DNA of 64,000 nucleotides from Aquaspirillum sp. LM1. GTDB lineage: Bacteria > Pseudomonadota > Gammaproteobacteria > Burkholderiales > Aquaspirillaceae. A model generated the notes under the pieces. The model was not told the DNA's origin, did no database searches, and saw only the letters and a program-made list of their open reading frames with translations. This document shows, one piece after another, positions 1-10,176 of this stretch (position 1 is the first letter of the stretch; every line of letters begins with the position of its first letter). Both the position numbers and the translations under genes were made by a program. The stretch lies in contig NZ_CP019509.1 in NCBI RefSeq assembly GCF_002002905.1, positions 1-64,000 on the forward strand. Direction: 5' to 3'.

Positions 1-111
1 GTGTGAGTGGCGCGGGCCCTGGCCCGCCCTGACCGTGGGCTGTGATGGCCCGCCTGCTTTCCCGCCGCTGGCCATTGTGCCCGGCGGGTTTGTCATTCTT
101 ATGATGATTCA

Positions 112-1512
112 ATGACCGATCTGCACGCATTCTGGCCGACTTGCCTCGAACGTCTGGAGGCCGAATTGTCGGCACAACAATTCACCACCTGGATCAAGCC
201 GCTGCGCTGTGAACCAGGGGCCGAAGGCTGGGTGCTGCTGGCACCCAACCGCTTTGTGCTGCAATTCATCAAAGACCGCTTTCTGGCCCGCATCGAAGCG
301 CTGGCCAGCGAAGTGCTGGGCGAGCCGGCCCTGCTGGAGCTGAAAATCGGCGCGCCGGTCAAGGTAGAGCCGCCGGCGCTGACATCGGTCAGCAGCCCCA
401 GCACCCCGCAAGCCCCGCAACCGCCGTCGTCGCCTACCTCGCCCTCGTCGCGCCCCTCGGCGGTGCAGGCCATTGGCGGCGGCCACGAGAGCACCCGGCT
501 GAATCCGTCGTTTACCTTTGAAAGCCTGGTGACCGGTAAAGGCAACCAGCTGGCGCGCGCTGCCGCCATGCAGATTGCCGACAACCCCGGCGACCCGGCG
601 TACAACCCGCTGTTTGTCTACGGCGGCGTGGGCCTGGGTAAAACTCACCTGGTGCAGGCGATTGGCAACCATGTATTCCAGAAAAACCCCAAGGCGCGCA
701 TCCGCTACATTCACGCCGAGCGCTATGTGGCCGACATCATGCGCGCCTACCAGCACAAGGCGTTTGACGAATTCAAGCGCTACTACCACAGCCTGGATTT
801 GTTGCTGATTGACGACATTCAGTTTTTTGCCGGCAAGAACCGCACCATGGAAGAATTCTTCTATGCCTTCAATGCGCTGATTGAGGGGGGCAAGCAGGTG
901 ATCATGACCTGCGACACCTTCCCCAAGCAGATCGAAGGCATGGACGAGCGGCTGATTTCGCGCTTTTCCTGGGGGCTGACGGTGGAAATCCAGCCGCCCG
1001 AGCTGGAAATGCGCGTGGCCATCCTGATGAAAAAAGCCGAGGCGGACAACCTCAAGCTGGACAACAATGTGGCGTTTTTCATCGCCCAGAACGTGCGCTC
1101 GAATGTGCGCGAGCTGGAAGGTGCGCTCAAGCGCGTGGTGGCGTATTCGCGCTTCACCAATCAGGCCATCGAGCTTGAGCTGGTAAAAGAAGCGCTGAAA
1201 GACATTCTGGCCGCCGGCAACCGGGTGATTTCGGTGGAAACCATCCAGAAAACCGTGGCCGATTACTACAAGATCAAGCTGGCCGACATGCACAGCAAAA
1301 AACGCAGCCGCGACATCGCCCGCCCCCGGCAAATTGCCATGGCGCTGGCCAAGGAGCTTACCCAGCTGTCCTTGCCCAATATTGGCGATGCCTTTGGTGG
1401 CCGTGACCACACCACGGTGCTGCATGCCTGCAAGACCATCGCCGAAATGCGCACCACAGACAGCGTCATCGAGCGCGATTACAATGCTTTGTTGCAAATG
1501 TTGAAGAATTGA
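112..1512 (+). CDS. dnaA: Chromosomal replication initiator DnaA
   Basis: Initiates replication by binding DnaA boxes at oriC and loading the helicase. The 466-residue product has the full DnaA layout: an N-terminal interaction domain beginning MTDLHAFWPTC, a Pro/Ser-rich linker (about residues 85-125), an AAA+ domain with Walker A GGVGLGKTHL (about 171-180) and Walker B LLLIDDIQFF (about 231-240), and the C-terminal DNA-binding signature GGRDHTTVLHACKTI (about 429-443). The ATG at 112 is the first in-frame start giving the family N-terminus, although no strong Shine-Dalgarno precedes it. dnaN and gyrB follow in the classic order. Identification is secure; length is normal. Confidence 0.98.
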   Translation: MTDLHAFWPTCLERLEAELSAQQFTTWIKPLRCEPGAEGWVLLAPNRFVLQFIKDRFLARIEALASEVLGEPALLELKIGAPVKVEPPALTSVSSPSTPQAPQPPSSPTSPSSRPSAVQAIGGGHESTRLNPSFTFESLVTGKGNQLARAAAMQIADNPGDPAYNPLFVYGGVGLGKTHLVQAIGNHVFQKNPKARIRYIHAERYVADIMRAYQHKAFDEFKRYYHSLDLLLIDDIQFFAGKNRTMEEFFYAFNALIEGGKQVIMTCDTFPKQIEGMDERLISRFSWGLTVEIQPPELEMRVAILMKKAEADNLKLDNNVAFFIAQNVRSNVRELEGALKRVVAYSRFTNQAIELELVKEALKDILAAGNRVISVETIQKTVADYYKIKLADMHSKKRSRDIARPRQIAMALAKELTQLSLPNIGDAFGGRDHTTVLHACKTIAEMRTTDSVIERDYNALLQMLKN

Positions 1513-1617
1513 CCATCAACGGCATTTTTCACGACAGAAACATATTGCCCTGCCGTGGCCTGGCCGCCAGGGCAGAACGAAGGCCAGATCCTTCACGATT
1601 CCGGGAGACCCCACGCC

Positions 1618-2724
1618 ATGCATATTTTGCAAGCTGAACGCGATGCGCTGCTCAAGCCGCTCAACGCGGTGACCGGCATTGTCGAGCGCCGCCACACCTT
1701 GCCGATTCTGGCCAATGTACTGATTGAAAAACGTGGCAATAGCCTGTCGTTTCTGGCCACCGACCTGGAAATCCAGATCACCACGGCCCATCTCGACAGC
1801 GTTGCCGGCGAAGACTTCCGCCTGACCACGTCGGCCAAAAAATTGCAGGACATCCTGCGCGCACTGCCCGACACCGCCACGGTGACGCTGGACCAGCAGG
1901 ACGCCAAGCTGGTGCTGAAGGCCGGCAAGAGCCGCTTTAACCTGCAAACCCTGCCAGCAGAAGATTTTCCGCTGCTGTCGGTAGGGGCCGAGCCGTTGTC
2001 GCAGCTGTCGGTGCCGCAAAAGGCGTTGAAGGCGCTGCTGGCCAAGGTGCAATACGCCATGGCGGTGCAGGACATTCGCTATTACCTGAACGGCATGCTG
2101 TTCATCGCTGAAGGCAACCAGCTCAAACTGGTGGCCACCGACGGCCACCGCCTGGCCTTTGCCTGCATGACGCTGGACAACGAACTGCCCCGCTCCGAAG
2201 CCATTTTGCCGCGCAAAACCATTGTCGAGCTGGCCAAACTGCTGACCGACAGCGACGACGCCGTCACCGTGGAGCTGCTGCCCAACCAGGCGCGCTTCTC
2301 GTTTGGCGCATCGGTGATTGTGTCCAAGGTGGTGGACGGCAAATTCCCCGACTACAACCGGGTGATTCCGCTGGATAACGACAAGATTTTCCTGATCGAA
2401 CGCCTGTCCCTGCTGCACGCACTGCAACGGGCGGCCATCCTGGCCAATGAAAAATTCCGTGGCGTGCGCCTGACCCTGGCTGCTGGCCGGCTGTCGATCC
2501 AGTGTACCAACAGCGAGCAGGAAGAAGCCGAAGAAGAACTCGACATCGCCTACCAGGGCGGCCCGCTGGAAATTGGCTTCAATATCAACTACCTGACCGA
2601 CGTGCTGACCAATCTGTCTGCCGAAACGCTGCAACTGGCGTTTGGCGATGGCAATCGCAGCGCGCTGTTCACCCTGCCCGAGCAAGCCGATTTCAAATAT
2701 ATCGTCATGCCGATGCGGATTTAA
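1618..2724 (+). CDS. dnaN: DNA polymerase III beta sliding clamp
   Basis: Ring-shaped processivity clamp that tethers DNA polymerase III and other DNA-acting enzymes to DNA. The 368-residue product has the usual clamp length and starts MHILQAERDALLKP. Characteristic stretches include RRHTLPILANVL, the ATDLEIQ segment, RYYLNGMLF, VATDGHRLA and a C-terminus ending YIVMPMRI, the canonical clamp tail that forms the partner-binding pocket. An upstream in-frame ATG would add 21 residues but is unlike the family. It lies 105 bp after dnaA, probably in the same transcript, with gyrB about 150 bp downstream. Confidence 0.98.
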   Translation: MHILQAERDALLKPLNAVTGIVERRHTLPILANVLIEKRGNSLSFLATDLEIQITTAHLDSVAGEDFRLTTSAKKLQDILRALPDTATVTLDQQDAKLVLKAGKSRFNLQTLPAEDFPLLSVGAEPLSQLSVPQKALKALLAKVQYAMAVQDIRYYLNGMLFIAEGNQLKLVATDGHRLAFACMTLDNELPRSEAILPRKTIVELAKLLTDSDDAVTVELLPNQARFSFGASVIVSKVVDGKFPDYNRVIPLDNDKIFLIERLSLLHALQRAAILANEKFRGVRLTLAAGRLSIQCTNSEQEEAEEELDIAYQGGPLEIGFNINYLTDVLTNLSAETLQLAFGDGNRSALFTLPEQADFKYIVMPMRI

Positions 2725-5262
<2,538 letters not shown>

Positions 5263-5283
5263 GGGTGTGGGGTCCCAGGATTG

Positions 5284-5309
5284 TCTAGATTGTTCCTAAA
5301 AAATCTAGA
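5284..5309. repeat. Short inverted repeat after gyrB
   Basis: 8-bp arms TCTAGATT / AATCTAGA flank a 10-nt spacer, just upstream of the gyrB terminator. No assigned role. Confidence 0.35.
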
Positions 5310-5331
5310 TTTCGGAGAGTGGTTCAAACAA

Positions 5332-5362
5332 AAAGGCTGCTCGTTTAGAGCGGCCTTTTTGT
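5332..5362 (+). terminator. Intrinsic terminator of gyrB
   Basis: An 11-bp stem (AAAGGCTGCTC paired with GAGCGGCCTTT, one G-T wobble) with a 5-nt loop runs into five Ts. It sits about 70 bp after the gyrB stop and is in the right orientation to end the dnaA-dnaN-gyrB transcription unit. Confidence 0.8.
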
Positions 5363-5364
5363 CG

Positions 5365-5560
5365 TGGTCTAATCTTTTCGAACAAGCTGATAGGTGGAAC
5401 AATCCCCCCACCCAAAGGAAATCGAACATGTCACGCGTCCGCCGTCACTAAACGCCCGAACTCGGCGCTGGGCAATATGAGTCCGGCAGAGTTTGAACGA
5501 CAATGCCAGCCGCTACGGGCCTTCTTTTTCCATAATTCCGTCTAAAAAAACCACAAGTAG
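5365..5560 (+). pseudogene. IS3-family insertion sequence remnant (deleted)
   Basis: The stretch begins TGGTCTAATCTTTTCGAAC, which recurs nearly unchanged at 6530, and continues to an ATG that opens an OrfA-like start of a few codons ending in a stop. Within 30 bp the sequence becomes the C-terminus of an IS3-family transposase: the frame ending at 5545 reads SALGNMSPAEFERQ, a hallmark of the IS3 OrfB tail. The element therefore looks internally deleted, with a left end joined to a right end and about 1 kb missing. It cannot encode a transposase. The exact right boundary is uncertain. Confidence 0.6.
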
Positions 5561-5666
5561 AGAAGATGTGGGCAGTTCCTGACTTATTTTTTTGGGTAAA
5601 CATTCAGTCAAGTATATGATAAAAGCATTAATGCGATTACCCTGAAAACTTGACCAGGAGACTGGT

Positions 5667-5783
5667 TTAGGGATGCGCTGAAAAAATCGTCATTCCCGCG
5701 AAGGCGGGAATCCAGGATGTTGATTTTGCTGGGTTTTGCTTTTAGCAAAAACGGTTTTTCTGAATAAATCAGCGCGTCCTTAG
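5667..5783. mobile_element. 109-bp MITE, copy A, with TTAG target duplication
   Basis: Core 5671-5779 (109 bp) is flanked by TTAG on both sides. Its termini are inverted repeats (GGATGCGCTGA at the left, TCAGCGCGTCC at the right). It contains the 20-bp palindrome ATTCCCGCGAAGGCGGGAAT at 5692-5711 and a segment GATTTTGCTGGGTTTT shared with the copies at 7090 and 18193. It has no coding capacity, which fits a non-autonomous miniature inverted-repeat element. The 4-bp YTWG-type duplication resembles that of IS5-group transposases; the parent element is not in the window. Confidence 0.75.
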
Positions 5784-5876
5784 CTATACAAACACACGTA
5801 ACGGTCAGGCATCAGCTTGGCTGATATGTAAAAATCATAAAATGGGCTATCTCAAAAACAAAGTGCTACACGGCAA

Positions 5877-5905
5877 ACAAAAGAAAAGCGCTACCGAGGT
5901 AGCGC
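5877..5905 (-). terminator. Intrinsic terminator overlapping the mazF-like 3' end
   Basis: On the minus strand GCGCTACC-TC-GGTAGCGC (5905-5888) is followed by TTTTCTTTT. The left arm lies inside the last codons of the toxin gene, whose stop codon is at 5893-5891, so coding sequence and terminator overlap. Confidence 0.7.
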
Positions 5906-6217
5906 CAAATGCACTTTGATCGCATCCTCAACGGCCAACATATCTGCTTTGGATAGCGTACCAAGCTGACTCTTGAGCCGCGACTTGTCGGCGGCCATGA
6001 TCTGGTCAGCCATCGCTTTGCTGCTCTGCCCGCTGATCGTCACAACGGCCTCACCGGGATACTGCTTTCCGGTGTTGCTGGTCACCGGCACCACGACTAC
6101 GCGCGACAGATTCCTGTTGGCCGCATCGTTGCTCACAATTGCAGCCGGGCGCGTCTTGCGGATTTCGCTACCAATAGCTGGGTCGAATTCAACCCACCAC
6201 ACTTCACCGCGTTGCAT
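5891..6217 (-). CDS. mazF: MazF/PemK-type mRNA interferase toxin
   Basis: Predicted sequence-specific endoribonuclease of a type II toxin-antitoxin pair. The 108-residue product starts MQRGEVWWVEFDP, continues EIRKTRPAAIVSND and VVVVPVTSN, and ends VEDAIKVHLAL; these are the conserved blocks of the MazF/PemK fold (RGEVW, KTRPA.I, VVPVTS, and a terminal helix). The arginine in KTRPA corresponds to a residue implicated in RNA cleavage in the family. An upstream ATG in the same frame would add 43 residues that overlap the antitoxin and are not family-like, so I used 6217. It overlaps the antitoxin gene by 14 bp, the usual coupled arrangement. Confidence 0.85.
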   Translation of the reverse strand: MQRGEVWWVEFDPAIGSEIRKTRPAAIVSNDAANRNLSRVVVVPVTSNTGKQYPGEAVVTISGQSSKAMADQIMAADKSRLKSQLGTLSKADMLAVEDAIKVHLALPR

Positions 6218-6434
6218 CGGCCATATCTCCGGCAAGGGCGTTGCACCACTCCGTCGCTTCAGCTTCTCGCGCCTTGTCGGCTGCCATTGCCCGGTAGCCG
6301 TCATCGAGTGACGTATCCACCACATGCGGACGCAGCAAATCCTCAATGAACTGGCTCATCTTCCGCCGCCCAACCGTCCGATAAAGGCCCTCGTAAACCG
6401 CCTCATCAAGTGTGATCGTCATTTTCCGGTGCAT
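6204..6434 (-). CDS. mazE: Ribbon-helix-helix antitoxin partner of the MazF-like toxin
   Basis: Predicted antitoxin and autorepressor. The 76-residue product begins MHRKMTITLDEAVYEGL and contains MSQFIEDLLRPHV, the beta-strand plus two-helix pattern of CopG/MazE-like ribbon-helix-helix proteins; the acidic C-terminal tail would bind the toxin. I preferred ATG 6434 over GTG 6440 because AGGAGG sits 5 nt upstream of it. The toxin gene overlaps its 3' end. Upstream are a palindromic candidate operator (6453-6464) and a TATGAT -10-like hexamer at 6471-6466. The pair is bracketed by IS3 remnants and MITEs, suggesting acquisition with mobile DNA. Confidence 0.8.
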   Translation of the reverse strand: MHRKMTITLDEAVYEGLYRTVGRRKMSQFIEDLLRPHVVDTSLDDGYRAMAADKAREAEATEWCNALAGDMADATR

Positions 6435-6452
6435 ACCCACCTCCTGAACACT

Positions 6453-6471
6453 TAATACGTATTACATCATA
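6453..6471 (-). promoter_or_regulatory. Candidate autoregulatory operator and -10 box of the mazEF-like pair
   Basis: A perfect 12-bp palindrome TAATACGTATTA (6453-6464) lies 19 bp upstream of the antitoxin ATG, immediately downstream of a TATGAT hexamer (6471-6466, minus strand). A palindrome just after the -10 is a typical place for the ribbon-helix-helix antitoxin to bind and repress its own promoter. No convincing -35 at 17-bp spacing was seen. Confidence 0.5.
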
Positions 6472-6529
6472 GCACGGTTCAACGGCTTCAATCTGGGCCG
6501 TCCCGGTCGCTGCTGCTCCTGCTCTGTCG

Positions 6530-6772
6530 TGGTCTACTCTTTTCGAAAGCCGGTAGGTGGAACACTCCCACCACCCAAAGGACATCGAACACGCCACAAA
6601 CCCGTCGTCACTTCACTCCCCCGAGTGCAACTCAAAGTCACCAAAAATTGTTCAGCAACAGCACAGCATCGCCAAACTCTGTCACGAACTTGACCTTGAT
6701 AAAACCGCTGCCCGGAGATGCCAAGAAGAAGACGAAGTCGCGTTAGCGGTCTCGTTCGACCGCCCTGCGCGG
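6530..6772 (+). pseudogene. IS3-family OrfA remnant
   Basis: Starts TGGTCTACTCTTTTCGAAA, matching the left end of the remnant at 5365, then preserves the leader (GGTGGAAC, CCACCCAAAGGA, ATCGAAC). The position of the OrfA start codon reads ACG instead of ATG. Further on, one frame reads IVQQQHSIAKLCHELDLDKT, then AARRC, which resembles the helix-turn-helix region of IS3-family OrfA. Similarity ends before a hairpin at 6788-6804. It is decayed and non-functional. Together with the copy at 5365 it brackets the MITE and the toxin-antitoxin pair. Confidence 0.55.
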
Positions 6773-6787
6773 CCCACAACCTGAAAG

Positions 6788-6804
6788 CCCCGGCTTTGCC
6801 GGGG
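6788..6804 (+). terminator. GC-rich hairpin at the end of the IS3 remnant
   Basis: CCCCGGC-TTT-GCCGGGG, a perfect 7-bp stem, followed by a weak tail without a T-run. Possible terminator. Confidence 0.35.
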
Positions 6805-6812
6805 GACTGCAA

Positions 6813-7089
6813 CTAGTAGCCAGTCACGTTGAAACGCGATGGCTCACGTTCCACGACGAACCACTCGCCGCGCCCCACCGCGTCATTCCCGCGCAGGCGG
6901 GAATCCAGGCGTGTCCACAGCGTACAGCGGGGTGAGCGCTCATCAGCGCTACCTGCGCCATGCCCACCGCGCACGCTGTGGCGCGGTCTGGGTTCCCGCC
7001 TTCGCGGGAACGACACCTGAGGTGAAACTCATGCCGAAAGCGGTCTAATCGCCTGTCAGTCGATTCAGATCATGGTGACTGGCTACTAG
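6813..7089. mobile_element. 277-bp repeat element, copy 1 (terminal inverted repeats CTAGTAGCCAGTCAC)
   Basis: Begins CTAGTAGCCAGTCACG and ends with the inverted terminus GTGACTGGCTACTAG (allowing one base at the inner edge). It holds two dRS3-like palindromes, ATTCCCGCGCAGGCGGGAAT and GTTCCCGCCTTCGCGGGAAC. A near-identical copy lies in opposite orientation at 36311-36585; comparing the two I see two substitutions and one 2-nt indel. No ORF in it looks like a protein gene. Its right CTAG is also the left CTAG of the MITE that follows. Confidence 0.75.
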
Positions 7090-7202
7090 GGACGCGCTGA
7101 TTTATTTAGAAAAATCGTGTTTGCCAAAAGAAAAACCCAGCAAAATCAACGTCATGGATTCCCGCCTTCGCGGGAATGACGATTTTTTTAGCATATCCCT
7201 AG
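7086..7202. mobile_element. 109-bp MITE, copy B, with CTAG target duplication
   Basis: Core 7090-7198 (109 bp), flanked by CTAG at 7086-7089 and 7199-7202. Reverse-complemented it aligns along its length with copy A at 5671, including the dRS3-like palindrome. Its inner end has diverged (GCATATCC instead of GCGCGTCC). It appears inserted at the CTAG that forms the end of the adjacent 277-bp element. Confidence 0.75.
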
Positions 7203-7258
7203 CCCTGCCAACGGGCCGGTGATCCACTCAGAAACCTTACCTGCTGCGTTGATCAAGA

Positions 7259-7287
7259 GGGTATGGCGCAGTTTCTGCGCCATACCC
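7259..7287. other. Perfect 13-bp hairpin in a gene-free stretch
   Basis: GGGTATGGCGCAG-TTT-CTGCGCCATACCC, stem 7259-7271 with 7275-7287. There is no T-tract. The surrounding 7203-7778 has no gene that I can support; the minus-strand ORFs there look random in composition. The hairpin could be a decayed mobile-element end or part of an unrecognised RNA. Confidence 0.45.
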
Positions 7288-7778
7288 GCTCCAGGCAGAA
7301 GCACCCCATGGGCGTGTGGCGTCGGGTTGCGCCTTCTCGCCTGTGGTTGGCGATATTTCGCGGCGCGGACTGTCCCAACGCTTGCCTCTGCACGATATCT
7401 CTCAATAAAAAAATCGGCTAAACGGGCCAAGATGAAAATTTTCTTGGCCGCGTGAAGAAAAAATGAGACTTCTTGTCTCAAACGGAATGCAGCGGACGCC
7501 CTGAGAATGTGTAACCGCGCAAAAGCGCTTGCGCTCGGCTCGTGTGGGCCTGAGCGGATGTCCCCCATCAGCGTGTTTGAACAAACGTGGCCAGCACAAG
7601 GCCCATGACGCAAACCGTCCCTACCTTCGCCATCGCCCGACACCACCCCAAATCATCCCCACAATTCCCCGTGACCACCCCTTGCCGGTTTGCTATGCTG
7701 GCTGACAGGCAGGGCAGTCAGCACGCCCTGTGCTTGGAAATACATAAGCAATGTTTATTTCTTCTCAAAGGAGCCGGT

Positions 7779-8042
7779 ATGAAAAAAATCATGTTGAGTC
7801 TGCTTGCTGTGGCCGCGCTGGCCGGCAGTGGTCTGGCCTACGCGGATGCGGATGACGAAGCCTGGACGGCTCAGTGCGTCAAGGACAACAAGGACGAAGG
7901 GGCCAAGCCGGATGTGGTGCTCAAGTACTGTCAATGCATGGTCAATGAGATGGATTCCAACGATTCCCGCTCGGTCACCCAGTTTGAAAAAGCCAACCCG
8001 AAAACCATGAAGATGTGTGAGCGCAAGGCGGGCTGGAAGTAA
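7779..8042 (+). CDS. Small exported cysteine-containing protein
   Basis: An 87-residue protein with a clear Sec signal peptide (MKKIMLSLLAVAALAGSGLAYA, cleavage predicted near residue 22). The mature part is small and charged, with cysteines in SAQCVKDN-like, YCQCMVNEM and MCERKAGW contexts (written positions about 33, 49, 51 and 82), enough for two disulfides. An AAAGGAG Shine-Dalgarno lies about 5 nt before ATG 7779, which decides the start; a longer upstream frame from 7587 is not credible. A bidirectional terminator follows at 8070. I do not recognise a named family; a periplasmic or secreted role is inferred. Confidence 0.75.
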   Translation: MKKIMLSLLAVAALAGSGLAYADADDEAWTAQCVKDNKDEGAKPDVVLKYCQCMVNEMDSNDSRSVTQFEKANPKTMKMCERKAGWK

Positions 8043-8069
8043 TCAGGTTTGTGCCGCGTCTGCGGCAGC

Positions 8070-8107
8070 AAAAACCCCCGGCACCTATCACAGGGCCGGG
8101 GGTTTTT
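8070..8107. terminator. Bidirectional intrinsic terminator
   Basis: Arms AAAAACCCCCGGC and GCCGGGGGTTTTT around an 11-12-nt loop. It has an A-run before and a T-run after, so it can serve both the small exported protein gene (plus) and the convergent metalloprotease gene (minus). Confidence 0.85.
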
Positions 8108-8120
8108 GTTTGGGCGGGAC

Positions 8121-9830
8121 TCAGGCCAGGGTGACAGTCTGGTCGGTAAACACCAGTTTTTCCACGTTATACAGGTCGGCGGCAAAGGTGGTGCCCACCA
8201 GCCGGATCAGGCCGCCAGCCTCTGAGGTGTAGGTGACCTGGCTCTTGGTCAGCGCCAGCGAAACCGAGTCCGTGCCGGCACCGCCATCAATGGTGTCGTG
8301 GCCACCGGCACCCAGATAAATCAGGTCGTTGCCTGCGCTGGTCTTGATGTCGTTGTCCACTTTGTTGTCGGTGACGGTGTCGGCGGCGCTGCCGGTAATC
8401 ACGTTCTCGATGATGGCACCGTAGGCAATGCCCAGATTATGCGTGCCGGTGTAGATTTTGCTGGATTGCTGGGCGTAGGCGCTGTCAATCCAGCTGTCGA
8501 ACCCGGTTTTGCCCTGGCTGGCAAAGGTTTGCTTTTGCTCCTGTGCCTGAGTGCTGACGCTGCGGGTGTTGATGCTGGAGTAATGGCCAGGCGTCAGGTC
8601 GACGGTGTCGCTGGCGGTGGTGGTGCTCAGGTCCAGGGTATCGGTGCCGCCGGCATCCCAGATGCTGGCATAAAACGGGCTGGTGCCGTACTGGTAGGTG
8701 TTGTTGCCGGTTTGCGTGGTGCTGTCGGCACCATAAATGGCTTGCAGCGCGGCGATGTCGTACACCATGAAGCGGTCTGGGTAGAGCTGCTGATAGTCCA
8801 CGTTGGCGCTGGAGCCGCTGGTGGTGAATACCGGCACCAGGTTCTGGTAGTCGGTGTACGACATCAGGGTGTTGATGTGGTTGTCGTCTGCGGTGGGCAG
8901 GGTAGCGCCGTCTTCAAACGGGTGTTTCAGGCCCAACGCGTGGCCAAGCTCGTGGGTGATGGTCAGCTGGCCGTACCCGCCTGCGCCCAGGGTGGTGCTG
9001 TCGATGCCGGTATCGATGAACACGTCGCCGCTATAGCTGGGGGTGGTGCCAGGGAAATAAGCAAATGCCGCCACCGATCCGCTGGTGGGTACCTGGCTGA
9101 AGCGGATGTCGCCATTGGCGCTGACTTGGGTAAACGAGAGTTGCACCAGTTTGTCGATGCTGCTGAGGATTTCGCTGGACAGCGTACTCAGGGTGGCGGT
9201 CATGGCCTGCCAGCCGGTGGTGAGGTTGCCGCTGGCGGTGGAATTGGCCTGTACGCCGGTGTAGTCGGCCGGGCGGGTGGTGTCAAAGCTATAGGTCAGG
9301 CTGGTGCTGCTCCATTTTTCGCCGCCATTCAGTGCCTTGACGATGCTGCTTTGCGTGGTCAGCAGGCTGGCTGAATCGACCCCGGTGACGCTGGTGTGGA
9401 AGTTGGTGGTAGTGGTGCCCGTTCCGGTGCCGGTGCCTGTACCTGTGCCCGTTCCGGTGGAAGTTCCCGTTCCGGTGCCGCTTGAGGCCGCGCTGAGTGA
9501 ACTGCCGCCCAGGGTCATGCCGGTGGCGGAAATTTTGGCATCTGCCGTACCGTCAGAAAACGCCAGCTGGGTGCCATTGCTGTCGTCCTGCACCGGCACC
9601 CGACACAGCAGGGTGGTGCCGGAATACACCAGCAGCTGGTTGCCGCTTTGCTGATAGGTGTAGGCACTGCGCGCGCCCGACAGGGACACCTGTTCGACAT
9701 TCTGGTCCAGGGTCACGCCGGTGACGCCATTGGCGACGGTCACCACTTCGGAACCGGTGGAACCGTACACCGAGACATTGTTATTGCTGACGGTGAAAGC
9801 GTCGGCGGAATCAAGATATACTCTGGCCAT
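8121..9830 (-). CDS. Secreted serralysin-like (M10) RTX zinc metalloprotease
   Basis: A predicted secreted metallopeptidase of about 569 residues. The zinc site HELGHALGLKH (near residue 291) matches HExxHxxGxxH of metzincins, followed by the Met-turn LMSYTDY (near 320). The C-terminal part has degenerate glycine-rich RTX-type repeats (NDLIYLGAGGHDTIDGGAG, about 497-515), expected to bind calcium and to support type I secretion; there is no Sec signal. The N-terminal ~110 residues form an unassigned domain joined by a Gly-Thr repeat linker (about 115-145). I chose ATG 9830 over GTG 9839. No type I secretion genes are nearby, so export machinery must be encoded elsewhere. Confidence 0.85.
   Translation of the reverse strand: MARVYLDSADAFTVSNNNVSVYGSTGSEVVTVANGVTGVTLDQNVEQVSLSGARSAYTYQQSGNQLLVYSGTTLLCRVPVQDDSNGTQLAFSDGTADAKISATGMTLGGSSLSAASSGTGTGTSTGTGTGTGTGTGTGTTTTNFHTSVTGVDSASLLTTQSSIVKALNGGEKWSSTSLTYSFDTTRPADYTGVQANSTASGNLTTGWQAMTATLSTLSSEILSSIDKLVQLSFTQVSANGDIRFSQVPTSGSVAAFAYFPGTTPSYSGDVFIDTGIDSTTLGAGGYGQLTITHELGHALGLKHPFEDGATLPTADDNHINTLMSYTDYQNLVPVFTTSGSSANVDYQQLYPDRFMVYDIAALQAIYGADSTTQTGNNTYQYGTSPFYASIWDAGGTDTLDLSTTTASDTVDLTPGHYSSINTRSVSTQAQEQKQTFASQGKTGFDSWIDSAYAQQSSKIYTGTHNLGIAYGAIIENVITGSAADTVTDNKVDNDIKTSAGNDLIYLGAGGHDTIDGGAGTDSVSLALTKSQVTYTSEAGGLIRLVGTTFAADLYNVEKLVFTDQTVTLA
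9403..9480. repeat. Gly-Thr-coding short tandem repeat inside the metalloprotease gene
   Basis: Runs of a degenerate 6-bp unit (GGTACC/GGCACC-like on the coding strand) encode a linker of about 25 alternating Gly and Thr residues. Such an array can change length by slippage without breaking the frame when whole units are gained or lost. Confidence 0.6.
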
Positions 9831-9839
9831 GTGATACAC

Positions 9840-10176
9840 CCATCATCGTCGGGGCCTTTGAACTCCCCTCTTGTGGCGGCGCACAGCGTGCGCAAGGGGA
9901 AGGCGGCGGATTGAAAAAAGCGGGCAGCGCCCGGTGGCGACAGCGCGCCGGGCCGGTCTGGTTCAAGGGCGTGCGTCCCACGGCACGCCCGCGCAAGCCA
10001 GGCGGTTTCCCACCTGAATGCAATACGCCAAAATGGCACGCAAACCGGGATGGGTCAAGCGTTTTACGCGGGTTGTCCCTTCCCGGTCAGCAGCTATCCA
10101 GCTATTTGGCATGGTCCGCCAGCCCCACTTTACCGGCCCCAGTCTTTACCAAGTCCATCGCAGGGTATGACCGTTT
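9840..10176. other. Divergent intergenic region, protease / glycosyltransferase
   Basis: Gene-free stretch between two divergent genes that must hold both promoters. The only structure I can point to is a perfect 8-bp hairpin, GGGCGTGC / GCACGCCC, at 9967-9990. No confident -10/-35 pair was identified. Confidence 0.4.

Noticed and set aside
109-1497. Long minus-strand ORF opposite dnaA, and similar long antisense ORFs opposite dnaN, gyrB, ppc, aceE and lpdA
   Set aside because: High-GC shadow frames of real genes; their compositions (His/Gln/Gly-rich) are typical of antisense translation and no family motif appears.
7188-7646. 152-residue minus-strand ORF in the gene-free stretch after MITE B
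   Set aside because: Starts near the MITE end, crosses a hairpin, and has no family resemblance.
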